Assembly: GCA_030588285.1 (NCBI GenBank)
Contig: JAUUYK010000053.1
Coordinates: forward strand, 1 to 6,914
Length of the DNA: 6,914 nucleotides
Direction: 5' to 3'
Source: Kiritimatiellales bacterium
GTDB taxonomy: Bacteria; Verrucomicrobiota; Kiritimatiellia; Kiritimatiellales; Pontiellaceae
The translations under genes and the position numbers were made by a program. The notes under the pieces were generated by a model, which ran no database searches, had not been told where the DNA came from, and saw nothing but the letters and a program-made list of their open reading frames with translations. Below, piece by piece: positions 5,667 to 6,914 of the stretch (position 1 is its first letter; each line of letters begins with the position of its first letter).

Positions 5667-6887
5667 ATGAATCATGAGAACCTCTTCGCCGACCGAATCG
5701 GCGGATCCCAATTCGGGAAATCGACCGCAATTTATAAGTTTGAAAAAATTAAACGCGCCAAAGCGAAGGCGCGCAAAGCGCATCCCGATCTTGAAATCCT
5801 CGACTTTGGTGTGGGCGAACCCGACCAAATTGCGCCGGCCCCGATTCGCGAAGCCCTAAAGGTTGAAATCGATAAACCTGAAAACCGCGGCTATGCTGAT
5901 AACGGCGTTCCCGAATTTAAAGAGGCCGCCGCCGCCTACATGAAGTCGTTCTTCGGTGTTGAACTCGATTCCGCCACCGAAATCAATCATAGCATCGGAA
6001 CCAAGCCCGCGTTGGCCATGCTTCCGCTCGCGTTTGTGAATCCCGGCGATATCGTCTTTCAAACCGTTCCGGGCTATCCCGTGATGGCCACGCATTCAAA
6101 ATATCTAGGTGGCGAAGTCATCGATATTCCGCTGTTGGAAGAAAATGCATTTTTGCCCGACCTTACTAAAATTGATCCCGCTTTGGCTGATCGTTGCAAA
6201 CTGTTTTATATCAACTATCCGAACAACCCGACCGGCGCTGTCGCCACCGATGAGTTCTACGACGAGTTGATTGCCTTTGCGAAGAAATACAATATTCTAA
6301 TCGTTCAGGATGCACCGTATGCCACGCTCGTGTATGACGGAAAACGTACGTCGATTCTTCAACGCCCCGGTGCCAAAGATTGCGCGTTGGAACTCCACTC
6401 GATGTCCAAAGCATACAATATGACCGGATGGCGCCTTGCCTTTTTCTGCGGTGCAAGCTGGGCTGTTGATGCGCTGGCCAACATTAAGGACAACTGCGAT
6501 AGCGGGCAGTTCAAAGCCATTCAGAAAGCGGCCTGCGTGGGTATTGCCGACGAAAGCCTGGCCGAAGGCATTCGTGTGCATAACGAAACGCGTCTTCGCC
6601 GTATGGTTGAAGTGCTCCGCGAAGTTGGATTCGATGCTAAAATGCCGGGCGGCACCTTCTTCCTCTATATTAAAGCACCAAGGGGAGCGGGAGAGGTTAC
6701 ATTTGAAAACGGCGAAGAAGCCTCGCTTTATCTTATCGAAAATTTCGGAATTTCCACTGTTCCATGGGATAACACCGGAGCCTTCATTCGTTTTGGTGCG
6801 GTATTTGAATCGGCCAGCGATGCCGACGATGAACGCGTACTTAATGAATTAGCTGCCCGCCTGAAAATGGCTGACCTAAAATTCTAA
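5667..6887 (+). CDS. dapL: LL-diaminopimelate aminotransferase (PLP-dependent)
   Basis: This 406-aa class I/II aminotransferase most likely converts tetrahydrodipicolinate and glutamate directly to LL-diaminopimelate, bypassing the succinylase or acetylase steps. The PLP-site features are present: NYPNNPTG (183-190) with Asn187, Asp215 in VQDAPYA, the Schiff-base Lys248 in HSMSKAYNMTGWR (244-256), and Arg375 in FIRFG for carboxylate binding. FGVGEPDQIAP (47-57), ENRGYADNG (72-80) and EINHSIGTKPALAMLP (105-120) fit the DapL group rather than ordinary aspartate aminotransferases. The opening FADRIGGSQFGKSTAIYKFE (7-26) resembles verrucomicrobial DapL as I recall it. I chose the ATG at 5667, which has TAAGGAG at 5654-5660, 6 nt upstream. 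An in-frame ATG at 5613 also has an AAAGGA 6 nt ahead and would add 18 residues, but these lie in the leader inverted repeat. DapF in the same window uses its product. The main alternative is another aminotransferase of the same fold acting on a different amino acid. Confidence 0.88.
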   Translation: MNHENLFADRIGGSQFGKSTAIYKFEKIKRAKAKARKAHPDLEILDFGVGEPDQIAPAPIREALKVEIDKPENRGYADNGVPEFKEAAAAYMKSFFGVELDSATEINHSIGTKPALAMLPLAFVNPGDIVFQTVPGYPVMATHSKYLGGEVIDIPLLEENAFLPDLTKIDPALADRCKLFYINYPNNPTGAVATDEFYDELIAFAKKYNILIVQDAPYATLVYDGKRTSILQRPGAKDCALELHSMSKAYNMTGWRLAFFCGASWAVDALANIKDNCDSGQFKAIQKAACVGIADESLAEGIRVHNETRLRRMVEVLREVGFDAKMPGGTFFLYIKAPRGAGEVTFENGEEASLYLIENFGISTVPWDNTGAFIRFGAVFESASDADDERVLNELAARLKMADLKF

Positions 6888-6914
6888 AAGGGCGGAGAAG
6901 GCGGGAACGGTCTA
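6888..6914. other. Short tail after dapL, cut by window edge
   Basis: Only 27 bases follow the dapL stop. They are purine-rich (GGGCGGAGAAGGCGGG) and could contain a ribosome-binding site for a following gene, but no start codon or terminator is visible before the window ends. Confidence 0.3.

Noticed and set aside
1..6914. Novel defence, mobile or CRISPR-type system
   Set aside because: All but one gene belong to known housekeeping families; there are no repeat arrays, integrase or transposase genes, tRNA or attachment-site duplications.

Overview
The window holds eight genes, all on the + strand. They look like ordinary chromosomal housekeeping genes plus one unrecognised secreted protein. 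The best organism guess is a bacterium of the Planctomycetes-Verrucomicrobia-Chlamydiae group, perhaps Verrucomicrobia, Kiritimatiellota or Lentisphaerae. The basis is a DapL-type aminotransferase whose N-terminal sequence resembles verrucomicrobial DapL as I remember it, together with a small secreted beta-sandwich-like protein of a style common in that group. This is inference from memory, not a search result. The presence of dapF and dapL implies a cell that makes meso-diaminopimelate.

Region 1 (1-1756): the C-terminal part of a DEAD-box RNA helicase (RhlE-like, cut by the window edge) overlaps by 8 nt a CvfB/YitL-type protein with S1 RNA-binding domains and a winged helix. A long intrinsic terminator closes this two-gene unit.

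Region 2 (1856-4800): a tight cluster dapF-folK-panB-panC. dapF and folK overlap by 17 nt, folK and panB are 21 nt apart, and panB and panC are 1 nt apart, so the four are probably co-transcribed. DapF makes meso-diaminopimelate for peptidoglycan and lysine. FolK acts in folate synthesis. PanB and PanC make pantothenate for coenzyme A. panD and folP are not in the window.

Region 3 (4801-5506): a 166-nt gap with AT-rich promoter-like sequence and a possible 25-codon ORF, then a 179-aa secreted protein of unknown function.

Region 4 (5507-6914): dapL, LL-diaminopimelate aminotransferase, preceded by a plausible promoter and a leader containing a 9-bp inverted repeat. DapL makes LL-diaminopimelate, the substrate of DapF, so two consecutive enzymes of the aminotransferase route lie within 4 kb but in separate units.

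I see no mobile element, CRISPR array, tRNA, rRNA or defence system. The least explained items are the dapL leader structure, the secreted protein and the nested terminator hairpin; none amounts to evidence for a new system.
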